Source: Nordella sp. HKS 07
GTDB taxonomy: Bacteria > Pseudomonadota > Alphaproteobacteria > Rhizobiales > Aestuariivirgaceae
DNA length: 64,000 nt
Reading direction: 5' to 3'
Assembly (NCBI RefSeq): GCF_011046735.1
Contig: NZ_CP049258.1
Span: 1,032,001-1,096,000 of the forward strand
Shown: positions 31,027 through 39,653 of the stretch, piece by piece
Layout of the letters: each line of letters opens with the position of its first letter
Numbering within the stretch: position 1 is the stretch's first letter
Notes under the pieces: model-generated
The model's database searches: none
What the model was told of the DNA's origin: nothing
Seen by the model: the letters and a program-made list of their open reading frames with translations, nothing else
Position numbers and translations under genes: made by a program

Positions 31027-31431
31027 ATGCGAATGGCACTCCTGCGTCCGAGATACCTGTCGGGCACGCCACAGCGGCGGTCGATCTTGCTATGCCTTTT
31101 CCTTGTCTTCGCCTTTGTGACCTATGGCTCCCTTCAAGCAATCGAAGCACCATCGCATTTAACACCGGTGCAAATGCACCTGAATGGCGCCCATCTCCTA
31201 GTCGTCGCGCATTCTGACCATTCATGCAATCCGGGCGATCGTGAAGGTAAGGATCATATCCAGTGCAGTTGCACTTTCGGGTCGGGCTGTTCTTTTGTTG
31301 CCGTGGTCAGCGAAACGGCGACTACTCCCGCCGGTCTCAAGCTCTCCCCATGGCACGCCCGAACATTGTTCCTCGTCAGCTCCGAGGCTGTGTCGCACTT
31401 CCGTCCCCCGAGAGTCCCGGCCAGCGCCTGA
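31027..31431 (+). CDS. Small exported or membrane protein with Cys/His cluster
   Basis: A 134-residue protein with one N-terminal hydrophobic helix (about residues 20-38) and a mature region holding HSDHSC, DHIQCSCTFGSGC. It resembles the short, poorly conserved Cys/His proteins (DUF2946-like) found beside copper-handling genes, but I cannot assign a family with certainty. The ATG at 31027 is used; 31033 is an equally weak alternative. It opens the Spy-YHS-P-ATPase gene row. Confidence 0.5.
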   Translation: MRMALLRPRYLSGTPQRRSILLCLFLVFAFVTYGSLQAIEAPSHLTPVQMHLNGAHLLVVAHSDHSCNPGDREGKDHIQCSCTFGSGCSFVAVVSETATTPAGLKLSPWHARTLFLVSSEAVSHFRPPRVPASA

Positions 31432-31491
31432 GCACTGTTGCACGCGGTTTAGCCGGCTGTGCTGAGCCTTATTCTCACTGATTGAAGGATC

Positions 31492-32208
31492 ATGACCATG
31501 ACTCGATTTATAAGTCCTTTACAACATGCTTGCACAGCAAGCGCGTCGCATCGCCAGGATGCTGCATCCGGCATTGCCAACCAACACGTGAACAAGAGCT
31601 TCCTCATCGGCGCGGCTTTGTCGGCCGCACTCGTCGCTGTCTGGCCACTTGCGGCCGCGGCCCAAGCCCAGCCGGATCCCCATCATCCTCAGGGACAGCA
31701 GGAACTCGCCGCTGAGTCCGGTCCCAAAACTCCCGGAACAGGCGATCAGTCCGGCATGCCGGATGGTCAGGGAATGATGAGAAACATGATGAACATGATG
31801 CAGATGATGGGCCGAGCGGCGGATGCAATGCCCTGCATGCAAAATGCGGCATCCATCGATCATATCGAAGGACGGCTGGCTTTCCTCCGCGCCGAACTGA
31901 AGATCGGCAATGATCAGCGGAAGACCTGGGACCACTTCGCCGATCGCATTCGCGAAAGCGCGCAGAAACTCGGCGACGTCCGAAATGGCCCGATGATGAT
32001 GAAGCCGGCAAACGGTCAGACGTCTTCCGTGTTGCCGCAGAAGCTTGATCTCGAGGATCGGCTGCTGAAGGCGCGGCTCGATCTTGTTGGCGCATATAGA
32101 ACCCTCTACAGCGCTCTGTCCGAGGACCAGAAGAAGATCGCGGAGGAATTGCTCGTTGCTCATAGGGACATGTGCGGGCCTGCGATGATGCCCATGGGAG
32201 GGCCCTAG
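31492..32208 (+). CDS. Spy/CpxP-like periplasmic chaperone (LTXXQ family)
   Basis: A 238-residue protein with a signal segment that is unusually far in (hydrophobic stretch at residues 36-58 ending AAAAQAQ), a Met-rich linker (MMRNMMNMMQMMG), then the helical Spy/CpxP region (IEGRLAFLRAELKIGNDQRKTWDHFADRIRESA, then LYSALSEDQKKIAEELL). The Met-rich tract could bind Cu(I). Spy-type proteins protect periplasmic proteins under envelope stress. A start nearer codon 34 (VNKSFLIG) would give a normal signal peptide. It ends two bases before the YHS gene. Confidence 0.82.
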   Translation: MTMTRFISPLQHACTASASHRQDAASGIANQHVNKSFLIGAALSAALVAVWPLAAAAQAQPDPHHPQGQQELAAESGPKTPGTGDQSGMPDGQGMMRNMMNMMQMMGRAADAMPCMQNAASIDHIEGRLAFLRAELKIGNDQRKTWDHFADRIRESAQKLGDVRNGPMMMKPANGQTSSVLPQKLDLEDRLLKARLDLVGAYRTLYSALSEDQKKIAEELLVAHRDMCGPAMMPMGGP

Positions 32209-32210
32209 CT

Positions 32211-32561
32211 ATGCAGGCTCTCCTCTATTTTCTGCTGTGGGCAGGATTGATCTTTCTCATGATGCGCTTCGGATGCGGCTCCCATGTCATGGGACACGGT
32301 CACCGGCATGGCGGGCCGAGACCGGATGAGAGCTCTGATCTGCCGGGCACGAATGTACGTCGGACTCCAGAAAAGGCCCGCGATCCGGTTTGCGGAATGA
32401 CGGTTGATACCGCGAATGCGAAGCCGAGCCTCTATGAAGGCCGCGCCTATTATTTCTGCTCGCAAACTTGCCGCGACAAATTCGAAGCTTCGCCTGCGTC
32501 CTATGCGAAAGGCGAGACCAGTCGGTCTTCAACCATGGAGAGTGGTCATGAGCACCACTAA
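32211..32561 (+). CDS. DUF2933-like membrane helix fused to a YHS metal-binding domain
   Basis: A 116-residue protein. One N-terminal membrane helix (residues 3-20) is followed by a Gly/His linker (HVMGHGHRHGG) and a YHS domain (DPVCGMTVDTANAKPSLYEGRAYYFCSQTCRDKFEASP). YHS domains bind metals through the CGM and FCS-x2-C cysteines and often sit with heavy-metal ATPases. It overlaps the next gene by 14 bases. Confidence 0.83.
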   Translation: MQALLYFLLWAGLIFLMMRFGCGSHVMGHGHRHGGPRPDESSDLPGTNVRRTPEKARDPVCGMTVDTANAKPSLYEGRAYYFCSQTCRDKFEASPASYAKGETSRSSTMESGHEHH

Positions 32562-32856
32562 AAGGACTGCCGGCGGCATGAGCGATGCCGGCGAACCGCA
32601 TAGAATTCCAGTCTTCTCGCTGGGCATGGCCTTGAGCGTGTTCCTGGTAATTTCCTATGTGCTTTGCGTCCTGTTCTACCTGCTGTTCCCTGAGTCGGTG
32701 GTGAAGCACGCGGTGCTCACCTTGTTCCTGCCCGGCTTCAAGTTGCTGACCTGGCCGAGCTTCATCCTCGGCATCGTCGAAACCTTTGGGTACGGCTGGT
32801 ATGCAGCCTTGATCTTCGTGCCGCTCTACAATTTCTTTGTCCAGCGCTGGCGTTAA
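32548..32856 (+). CDS. DUF5676 family two-helix membrane protein
   Basis: A 102-residue integral membrane protein with two clear transmembrane regions (about residues 25-47 and 62-95) and the family ending [21 protein letters not shown]. Proteins of this family regularly neighbour copper and heavy-metal P-type ATPases, as here. The biochemical role is unknown. Confidence 0.78.
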   Translation: MSTTKRTAGGMSDAGEPHRIPVFSLGMALSVFLVISYVLCVLFYLLFPESVVKHAVLTLFLPGFKLLTWPSFILGIVETFGYGWYAALIFVPLYNFFVQRWR

Positions 32857-32872
32857 GGGCAAGGAGATGACG

Positions 32873-35038
32873 ATGCACGCCCATGACGCGATCGCGGAGA
32901 CAGCCAGGCCTGATGCTCCCTCCGCGGGTCTGGCCAAGGATCCGATCTGTGGAATGATGGTCGACAAAACCACCGCGCTCATGGCCGAGCGCGGCGGCCG
33001 TACATATTATTTCTGCAGTCCTGCCTGCAAGCGGACCTTTGAGGATCCTGAGCGCGAGCTCAAATCGATGCGCACACGGGTCACGATCGCGCTGACCGGC
33101 GTCCTTGCCCTCGCAATCCTGCGCGCCGGCGCGTTCCTCGCGCTGGCTGCGGGCGCCACGATTGTCACCTGGGCGCCGATTCCGGCACTACCCTGGTTCA
33201 CCTGGGGAGTCTGGCTTTTCATCCTGGTGACCCCGGTTCAGTTCATAGGTGGCTGGGGCTTCTACAAGGGTGCGTGGAATTCGATCCGGACGCGCTCCAT
33301 CAACATGGACTTCCTGATCGCGCTGGGAACGACGGTCGCTTATCTCTACAGCGTGGTGGTTGTCTTCGCGCCGGATCTCCTGCCGGTGAAGGTGGAGCAG
33401 CGCGACGTCTATTTCGAGGTCTCCGCGGTGATCATCGCCTTCGTGCTGCTGGGCAAGTACATGGAGGAGATCATCAAGAAGCGCTCTTCGGCCGCCGTGC
33501 GCAAGCTCATGGATATGCGGCCGGCGGTAGCTCATGTCGTTCGCGAGGACGCGGAAGTGGAGATACCGGCGGAGTCGATCATGGTCGATGAGACCGTCAT
33601 CGTCAGACCAGGAGAGCGCATTGCGACCGACGGCGAAGTGGTCGAAGGCTCGTCTTCTGTCGATGAATCGATGCTTACAGGCGAGTCCATGCCGGTCGAG
33701 AAAACGCCGGGCAACAGCGTCATCGGCGGCACGCTCAATCGCAGCGGCCTTTTACGTTTCCGGGCGACCCGGATCGGAAAGGATACGGCGCTTTCACAGA
33801 TCATCAGGCTCGTCGAAGACGCGCAGGCGAGCACGGCCCAGGTTCAGCGGCTCGCCGACGAAGCGACGCGCTACTTCGTTCCAGCCGTCGTCGCTGTCGC
33901 CCTTGCGGCATTTGTCGGCTGGTGGATAGCGGGCGACTTTCCGCAGGCGCTCCTTTCATTTATTGCCGTGCTGATCATTTCCTGCCCTTGCGCTCTGGGC
34001 GTTGCCACACCGGCGGCGCTCATGGTCGGCGTCGGCAAAGGTGCCGAGGCCGGTATCCTCATCCGTGGCGCCGAGGTGCTCGAGCGCGCGCGCAAGCTCA
34101 ACGCCGTCGTCTTCGACAAGACCGGGACGCTCACGCGCGGCGAGCCGAACGTCACTGACATCATTCCTTTCGGCAAGATGAAGGACACCGCCGTGTTGCG
34201 TATGGCCGCCGCAGTCGAAATCGGATCGGAGCATCCGCTTGGCGAAGCGATTGTTCGTGCGGCTTCCCATTGGCAGATCGACGTGCCGCGCGTTTCAAGG
34301 TTCGAGGCGATTGCGGGGCATGGTATCCGCGGTGTCGTCGACAGACGGCATGTGCTTCTCGGAAATCGGCGCCTGTTCAAGCGGGAAAAGGTGCCGATCG
34401 ACCACGCCGAGCAGGCAATGGCGCGTCTGGAGCGGGAAGGCAAGACGGCCATGCTCGTCGGGGCGGGGGGGAAGGCGATTGGGATCATTGCCGTTGCCGA
34501 TACCCTGAAGCCCGAGGCCAGGGACGCGATCGCGGCGTTGCGCGCCGAAGGGATCGAAGTCGTAATGCTGACCGGCGACAATGAGCGTACCGCCAACGCG
34601 ATTGCCCGTGAACTGCATATCGATCGCGTCATTGCCGAGGTCCTGCCTGGCGATAAGGCAAAGGTGATCAAAGAGCTGCAGAACCAGGGAAAGATCGTTG
34701 CCATGGTGGGCGACGGCGTCAACGACGCGCCGGCGCTTGCAACCGCTGACATCGGCATCGCCATCGGATCGGGCTCGGATGTCGCCAAGGAGACCGGCGG
34801 AATCATCCTCATCAAGGACGATGTTCGTGAGGTCGTCCTCGCCATCCGCCTGTCACGCGCAACCTTGCGGAAAATCAAGCAGAACCTGTTCTGGGCGTTC
34901 ATCTACAATGCCATCGGCATTCCGATCGCCGCCCTCGGCTTTCTCAATCCGATCTTCGCGGCCGCGGCAATGGCGCTGAGCTCGCTGTCGGTGATTGCCA
35001 ACTCGGCCCTTCTTAAACGCATGAGTATATCGACGTAG
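32873..35038 (+). CDS. Heavy-metal P1B-type ATPase, CPC type, with N-terminal YHS domain
   Basis: A 721-residue copper-type ATPase. The N-terminus carries a YHS domain ([30 protein letters not shown]) in place of an HMA domain. Membrane helix 6 has [11 protein letters not shown], the CPC transport motif for Cu(I). The catalytic phosphorylation site is DKTGTLTRG, the HP motif is SEHPLGEAI, and the hinge is [10 protein letters not shown]. The ATG at 32873 has AAGGAG six bases upstream. It belongs with the preceding YHS and DUF5676 genes and should export monovalent copper or silver. Confidence 0.93.
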   Translation: MHAHDAIAETARPDAPSAGLAKDPICGMMVDKTTALMAERGGRTYYFCSPACKRTFEDPERELKSMRTRVTIALTGVLALAILRAGAFLALAAGATIVTWAPIPALPWFTWGVWLFILVTPVQFIGGWGFYKGAWNSIRTRSINMDFLIALGTTVAYLYSVVVVFAPDLLPVKVEQRDVYFEVSAVIIAFVLLGKYMEEIIKKRSSAAVRKLMDMRPAVAHVVREDAEVEIPAESIMVDETVIVRPGERIATDGEVVEGSSSVDESMLTGESMPVEKTPGNSVIGGTLNRSGLLRFRATRIGKDTALSQIIRLVEDAQASTAQVQRLADEATRYFVPAVVAVALAAFVGWWIAGDFPQALLSFIAVLIISCPCALGVATPAALMVGVGKGAEAGILIRGAEVLERARKLNAVVFDKTGTLTRGEPNVTDIIPFGKMKDTAVLRMAAAVEIGSEHPLGEAIVRAASHWQIDVPRVSRFEAIAGHGIRGVVDRRHVLLGNRRLFKREKVPIDHAEQAMARLEREGKTAMLVGAGGKAIGIIAVADTLKPEARDAIAALRAEGIEVVMLTGDNERTANAIARELHIDRVIAEVLPGDKAKVIKELQNQGKIVAMVGDGVNDAPALATADIGIAIGSGSDVAKETGGIILIKDDVREVVLAIRLSRATLRKIKQNLFWAFIYNAIGIPIAALGFLNPIFAAAAMALSSLSVIANSALLKRMSIST

Positions 35039-35040
35039 GA

Positions 35041-35928
35041 ATGAAGACGGAATCGACCAAACATCTTCCCAACTTGCGCGCTTGGCTTTGCAGTCTCGTC
35101 ATGCTGGTCATCGCGGCAATGGTCGCCTTCCGACTGGGTCTTTCCCTTTGGACGCTAATCCTGTTGGCAATGCTGCTTGCGTGTCCGGTCGTGATCCTGT
35201 GGACCTATTTCATGGGAGGTCGACCCTTGCCGGTCCCGCTGGAACCCACGCCGAGCACCTGCGGAGACACGCGTTACTTCAACTGGGTTGCGCCCTGGTA
35301 TGATGTCCACTGCTCGATCTTCGGCTTGGGAAAGCGATTTCGAGACAGAGCGCTGGCACTTGCCGGGCTGCGGCCGGGCGATCATGTGCTGGACGCTGGA
35401 TGCGGGAACGGTGTGTTGACCCGCCGGATAGCGGCCATCGTGGGGCCGGCAGGCGAAGCGTGGGGCATAGATCCGGCCCCCGATATGATAAGAACGGCAA
35501 TGCAGGATGCCGACCGCCAGGGGAGCGCCGCAAGGTTCAAGCTTGCGGCGATGGAGGCGCTCCCCTTCGCCGACGCAAGTTTCGACGCAGCGATCATAAG
35601 CCTTGTCCTCCATCATTTGCCGCCCAATCTGAAGGCCAGCGGGTTGAAAGAGATCAATCGGGTGTTGAAGCCCAATGGCCGTCTGCTTGTCGTCGAACCG
35701 GATCGGCCTGATTCATGGCTTCTGCGTATTCTGTTCTGGCCGATGGGGTTCCACCCTAATCTCAAGGATCATCTCGATGGACGAACCGACCGCATCATTC
35801 AAATTGGGGGGTTCACGTCTATTATGCTGCTCGGTCGCTGGGCCCACTGGATTGCGTTTTGGGGTGCGCAAAAATCCCAAACCCAAGTCCTCACCGGCGG
35901 AGATGACTCCAATGACGCCTCACCCTGA
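35041..35928 (+). CDS. Membrane-anchored SAM-dependent methyltransferase
   Basis: A 295-residue class I methyltransferase with two N-terminal membrane helices (about residues 12-58). The AdoMet motif I is DHVLDAGCGNGVLTRRIA, and the acidic and later motifs are EAWGIDPAPDMI and DASFDAAIISLVLHHL. It is of the UbiE/methyltransferase-11 kind. It starts two bases after the P-ATPase stop and overlaps the ABC gene. A lipid or lipid-linked substrate is likely given the anchor, but this is inference. Confidence 0.83.
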   Translation: MKTESTKHLPNLRAWLCSLVMLVIAAMVAFRLGLSLWTLILLAMLLACPVVILWTYFMGGRPLPVPLEPTPSTCGDTRYFNWVAPWYDVHCSIFGLGKRFRDRALALAGLRPGDHVLDAGCGNGVLTRRIAAIVGPAGEAWGIDPAPDMIRTAMQDADRQGSAARFKLAAMEALPFADASFDAAIISLVLHHLPPNLKASGLKEINRVLKPNGRLLVVEPDRPDSWLLRILFWPMGFHPNLKDHLDGRTDRIIQIGGFTSIMLLGRWAHWIAFWGAQKSQTQVLTGGDDSNDASP

Positions 35929-37735
35929 ACCGGACACATGGACGCTCAACTCTCCGACCGTAACCGAGCAGATCCGTGTTCTGGTTGCAGCCGTTGGCGC
36001 TCCGCCGGCACGCAGGAAACTCATATTTCTCGCAGTCGGCCTCGTTCTGGTCATCGGCGCGACTGCCGTAGGTCAGTTTCTATTGAACGCCTGGAACAAG
36101 CCATTCTTCGACGCCATCGAGCGCAAGGATATAGATGGCTTCTTGTTCCAGCTCATCGTATTCGGGATCATTGCGACGGCGCTCCTAGTCCTTAACGTTG
36201 CGCAGACCTGGCTCGACCAGATGACAAAAGTGGAAATGCGCGCGTGGCTGACACACGATCTGCTGCTCCAGTGGATGGCGCCCAAACGGGCCTTCCTCCT
36301 TGCAGGGGCCGGTCAGATCGGCGTCAATCCCGATCAGCGCATACATGATGACGCGCGACGCTTGACCGAACTGTCCACGGCCCTAGCTATCGGTTTCCTC
36401 CAGTCTGCGCTCCTGCTCACAACCTTCATCGGCGTGCTCTGGGTTCTATCGCGAGGTGTTGCACTCGAAATCAGCGGACGCAGCATTGTCATACCGGGTA
36501 TCATGGTCTGGGCCGCCTTGATCTATGCAGTATCGGGGTCGTGGCTGACTTGGCGAGTCGGCCGGCCCTTGATTGACATTAGCGCGGAGCGATATTCCGG
36601 GGAGGCCGAACTGAGATCTGCGCTTGTCCGGGTAAGCGAGGCGACCGACGGGATCGCCCTCTACGGCGGTGAGGCCGACGAGCGCCGGCGGATCGAGCGG
36701 GAGCTTCACCGAGTGATCGTTGCCATGCGCCGGCTGGTCGGCCGGATAGCTCGTCTGACCTGGATCACGGCGGGATATGGCTGGTTTGCCATCATCGCGC
36801 CGATTGTGATTGCGGCGCCCGGATATTTCGGCGGCCAACTCACCTTCGGCGAGCTGATGATGACGGTGGCTGCGTTCAACCAGGTTCAGCAGGCCCTGCG
36901 CTGGTTTGTCGACAATGCGAGCGGCATCGCGGACTGGCGAGCTGCGCTCTTGCGCGTCACGAGTTTCCGCCACGCACTTCTCGCCATTGATCGGCTGGAG
37001 CAACCCTATCCCAGGATCGACATCGCAAAGGACTCTGCGAGCCTGGTTTTCGACAATGTCGCGATACGTGTGGCGGATCGGGAAATTGCGCTCGATGGAG
37101 TTGTGGAGATCCGGCCCGGCGAGCGTGTGCTCATCATCGGCAAGCCGGGCATCGGCAAGAGCATGTTCTTCCGGGCGATCGCCGGCCTGTGGCCCTGGGG
37201 GAGGGGCAGGCTCGCGGTGCCCCCGAGGGCAGGCACGATGTTCCTACCGCAACGATCCTATGTGGCTCCTGGTTCGTTGCGTGAAGTCTTGACCTATCCT
37301 GTGACGGCTTCAAGTTTCTTGCAGGAAGATCTGATCAATGCACTTGAGCGCACGAACCTGAAGCACCTGATCCCTTCGCTCGATCGCATCGCGCGCTGGG
37401 ACAAGGAGTTAATGGCCGACGAGGTGCAGCGCCTCTCCTTCGCGCAACTCCTCATCCATAAGCCGCAGTGGATCATCAGCGATGAGGCAATTTGCCACCT
37501 CAGCGAGGACAGCCGTGAGATCATGTTTTCATTGTTCGGGCAGGAATTGTCCGAAGCGAGCGTCGTCAGCATCACAAGTAATGATGTCCAGCACAACTTC
37601 TACCCACGAATACTCCATCTCACCGCCCAGCCGGTGGCCTCTTTCAAGGCCTCCTCAGGTGGTGGCCGTCCCACTTCACCTGCCACCGGCGCCACCGAAG
37701 GTGAAGCCCCTGCTGTGGTGCGGGCGACCTTTTGA
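35912..37735 (+). CDS. SbmA/BacA-like membrane domain fused to an ABC ATPase with degenerate signature
   Basis: A 607-residue ABC transporter of the YddA/PMP70-like class. Six membrane helices (about 30-300) are followed by an ATPase domain with Walker A GKPGIGKSM near residue 412. The usual LSxGEQQ signature is replaced by LMADEVQRLSFAQLL, and the segment after Walker B reads SDEAICHLSED instead of DEATSALD. Nucleotide hydrolysis may thus be weakened. Relatives import peptides or long-chain fatty acids. An ATG at 35903 is an alternative start. Confidence 0.83.
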   Translation: MTPHPEPDTWTLNSPTVTEQIRVLVAAVGAPPARRKLIFLAVGLVLVIGATAVGQFLLNAWNKPFFDAIERKDIDGFLFQLIVFGIIATALLVLNVAQTWLDQMTKVEMRAWLTHDLLLQWMAPKRAFLLAGAGQIGVNPDQRIHDDARRLTELSTALAIGFLQSALLLTTFIGVLWVLSRGVALEISGRSIVIPGIMVWAALIYAVSGSWLTWRVGRPLIDISAERYSGEAELRSALVRVSEATDGIALYGGEADERRRIERELHRVIVAMRRLVGRIARLTWITAGYGWFAIIAPIVIAAPGYFGGQLTFGELMMTVAAFNQVQQALRWFVDNASGIADWRAALLRVTSFRHALLAIDRLEQPYPRIDIAKDSASLVFDNVAIRVADREIALDGVVEIRPGERVLIIGKPGIGKSMFFRAIAGLWPWGRGRLAVPPRAGTMFLPQRSYVAPGSLREVLTYPVTASSFLQEDLINALERTNLKHLIPSLDRIARWDKELMADEVQRLSFAQLLIHKPQWIISDEAICHLSEDSREIMFSLFGQELSEASVVSITSNDVQHNFYPRILHLTAQPVASFKASSGGGRPTSPATGATEGEAPAVVRATF

Positions 37736-37745
37736 GTCAGATCAA
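37732..37745. promoter_or_regulatory. FixK/Anr-type box overlapping the SbmA-like stop
   Basis: TTGAGTCAGATCAA is a perfect TTGA-N6-TCAA site. It includes the TGA stop of the ABC gene and faces the decayed permease copy to the right. Confidence 0.5.
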
Positions 37746-37919
37746 AACAAGCGATAGGGAGCTTGAGATCATCTGAATGGTTGTCCGTGCTTCGCAGCAA
37801 GCACATTGCTCGGTGGAATATCCGTCTCGCGCTATGGCGCTGGTCGATGATGTTCACGTGCCTCATGTTTGCATTCACTATTGTCGCCCATGCTGCCCAC
37901 AAGGAAGACATGTTGTGGG

Positions 37920-38345
37920 CACGCTACGGGTGGCGTTGCCGTTTTCGGGGGCAGCGATGTGGATCACGACGGGATGGCGAAGCATTCCAAGGCCGTTGAC
38001 CAGCGCGCACATTCTGGTGGGAACGGCCATCTACCTCTTTGGGGCGACGTCGCTCGGCATCATGCTGGCGACTGTAGCGAACTCGACGCCACAGTTTGCG
38101 CTGTTGTCTATTCCGGTGTTCGTGTTGATGTTCCTGTTGTCCGGATCTTTCACGCCGTTCGAAAGCATGCCGCGGTTCCTCCATCTCGTGATGGGCCTCT
38201 CGCCCTCGACCGGCAATCGGTGCTCTACCGCGGAGCTGATGTTGAGGTGGTGTGGCGGGAGCTCCTGACAATGATCGGCCTCAGCGCTGCGTTTGTCGCT
38301 GTCGCGCTCTTTCGCTTCAAGGCCATGCTCGCGCGGCAATCATAG
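37920..38345 (+). pseudogene. Decayed 3' part of an ABC-2 permease (YhhJ copy)
   Basis: Residues in one frame read AIYLFGATSLGIMLATVANSTPQFALLSIPVFVLMFLLSGSFTPFESMPRF, then a second frame gives QSVLYRGADVEVVWRELLTMIGLSAAFVAVALFRFKAMLARQS. Both align with the last third of the intact permease at 28585-29712 and share its C-terminus. The frame changes near 38200. The 5' part is missing, so this is a truncated duplicate. Confidence 0.85.
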
Positions 38346-38411
38346 GACGCTATTCTCGCAGAGTGCGGCGGCGATGTGAACATCTGGCAACGGGGCCGGT
38401 TCACTGCCGTC

Positions 38412-39653
38412 CTATTTCACACTTTCGACGCGCGGCACAAGAAGCTGCGGCAGGGGGAAGCTGACCAGCAAAGCTGCGAAGACGACAAGTGCCGCGAGCA
38501 AAAAGCCGGCGGCCGGCAGGAACGGCACATCGAACAGCAGTCCGCCGACGGCTGATCCGATCGCCTGGCCAAGGCTCGCCGATGCGGTCATGCGACCGAG
38601 GGCAGCGCCCTGGCTCGCGCCCATGCCCAGCGAGGCCCAGTAGGTAGCGACGGGCGACAGCACGCCGGCGCTGGCCGCAACCAGAGCAACGGCAACCGTC
38701 ATCGCAAGCGAAGCGTTGGCAAGCGGCACAACGATGAGACCGATGGACAGTGTTGCGAGGCCCGGCGCGATGAACCAGCGCGTCAGCTCGGGCTTTATGA
38801 GCGGTGAAAAGATGAGGGCCTGGACAACGGCCATGACGAGACTGCATTCGGCGAACATCGTGCCGATATGCGCAGCGTCGAGACTAAGACTCTTGCCCTG
38901 CAACGAAAGTCCGACTTCGAAGGATCCGATGGCAAGCGCCGTAACGAACGCGATGGCTAGCAGGCGCAGGGCGGCACTGCGTTCAACCTGGCTTGCTTCG
39001 GCTGGTCCATTCTCGACATCGCGCTTCACTTGGCCGGGAACTACAAAAGTGACAAGGAGTGTGGCGGCAGCGGCCAGGCCTGTCGCCGCCAGGAAGGGCG
39101 TGGAAAACGCCTCATCCGGCGCGACGCCGAACATCCCGTCGGAGAGGCGAACCGCGAGCCCGCCGAGCAGCGGGCCGATGAAGAAGCCGGCGGTTCCTGC
39201 AATGTTGATCAAGGCGAAGCGGTGGGCTCGCCATTCCTTGGAAGGAGCGTGGTCACCGATAAGCGCGTACGCTGCCGGTGTGACGGCGGCCGCGAACAGG
39301 CCGGACAGAAGCCGGCCGACGTAGAGCATCGTCAGGCTCTGGACTGTCGCTAACAGCGCCATGGTCGCCGCGAAGCCGGCAAGACCCAGCAATATGACGG
39401 GCTTGCGTCCCCAGCGATCGGAAAGCGCGCCCCAGAGAGGGGCGAAAACAAAGATGGCGAGGATGTAGGTTCCGGTCAGCAGCCCGGTGTGCGATGCAAG
39501 CCTCGCCGGTTCGAGCGGTCCGACGAGGCGTTCTATGAGGAAGGGCAGGATCGGCAGGACGACCCCATAGCCCACCGAAATGGCGAACATCGCAGCAAGT
39601 ATGGCCGCGAGCGGACCCCAGCCCAGTGTTGGCGGCTCGAGAGCCATCATCAT
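38412..39653 (-). CDS. Major facilitator superfamily efflux transporter
   Basis: A 413-residue MFS protein with about 12 membrane helices. The loop 2-3 motif is [16 protein letters not shown], and [24 protein letters not shown] is visible in the second half. The pattern is that of drug-proton antiporters of the TetA/Bcr kind. The first of three consecutive ATG codons overlaps the stop of the P-ATPase upstream (ATGA), so it is translated with that gene. The substrate is not evident. Confidence 0.88.
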   Translation of the reverse strand: MMMALEPPTLGWGPLAAILAAMFAISVGYGVVLPILPFLIERLVGPLEPARLASHTGLLTGTYILAIFVFAPLWGALSDRWGRKPVILLGLAGFAATMALLATVQSLTMLYVGRLLSGLFAAAVTPAAYALIGDHAPSKEWRAHRFALINIAGTAGFFIGPLLGGLAVRLSDGMFGVAPDEAFSTPFLAATGLAAAATLLVTFVVPGQVKRDVENGPAEASQVERSAALRLLAIAFVTALAIGSFEVGLSLQGKSLSLDAAHIGTMFAECSLVMAVVQALIFSPLIKPELTRWFIAPGLATLSIGLIVVPLANASLAMTVAVALVAASAGVLSPVATYWASLGMGASQGAALGRMTASASLGQAIGSAVGGLLFDVPFLPAAGFLLAALVVFAALLVSFPLPQLLVPRVESVK

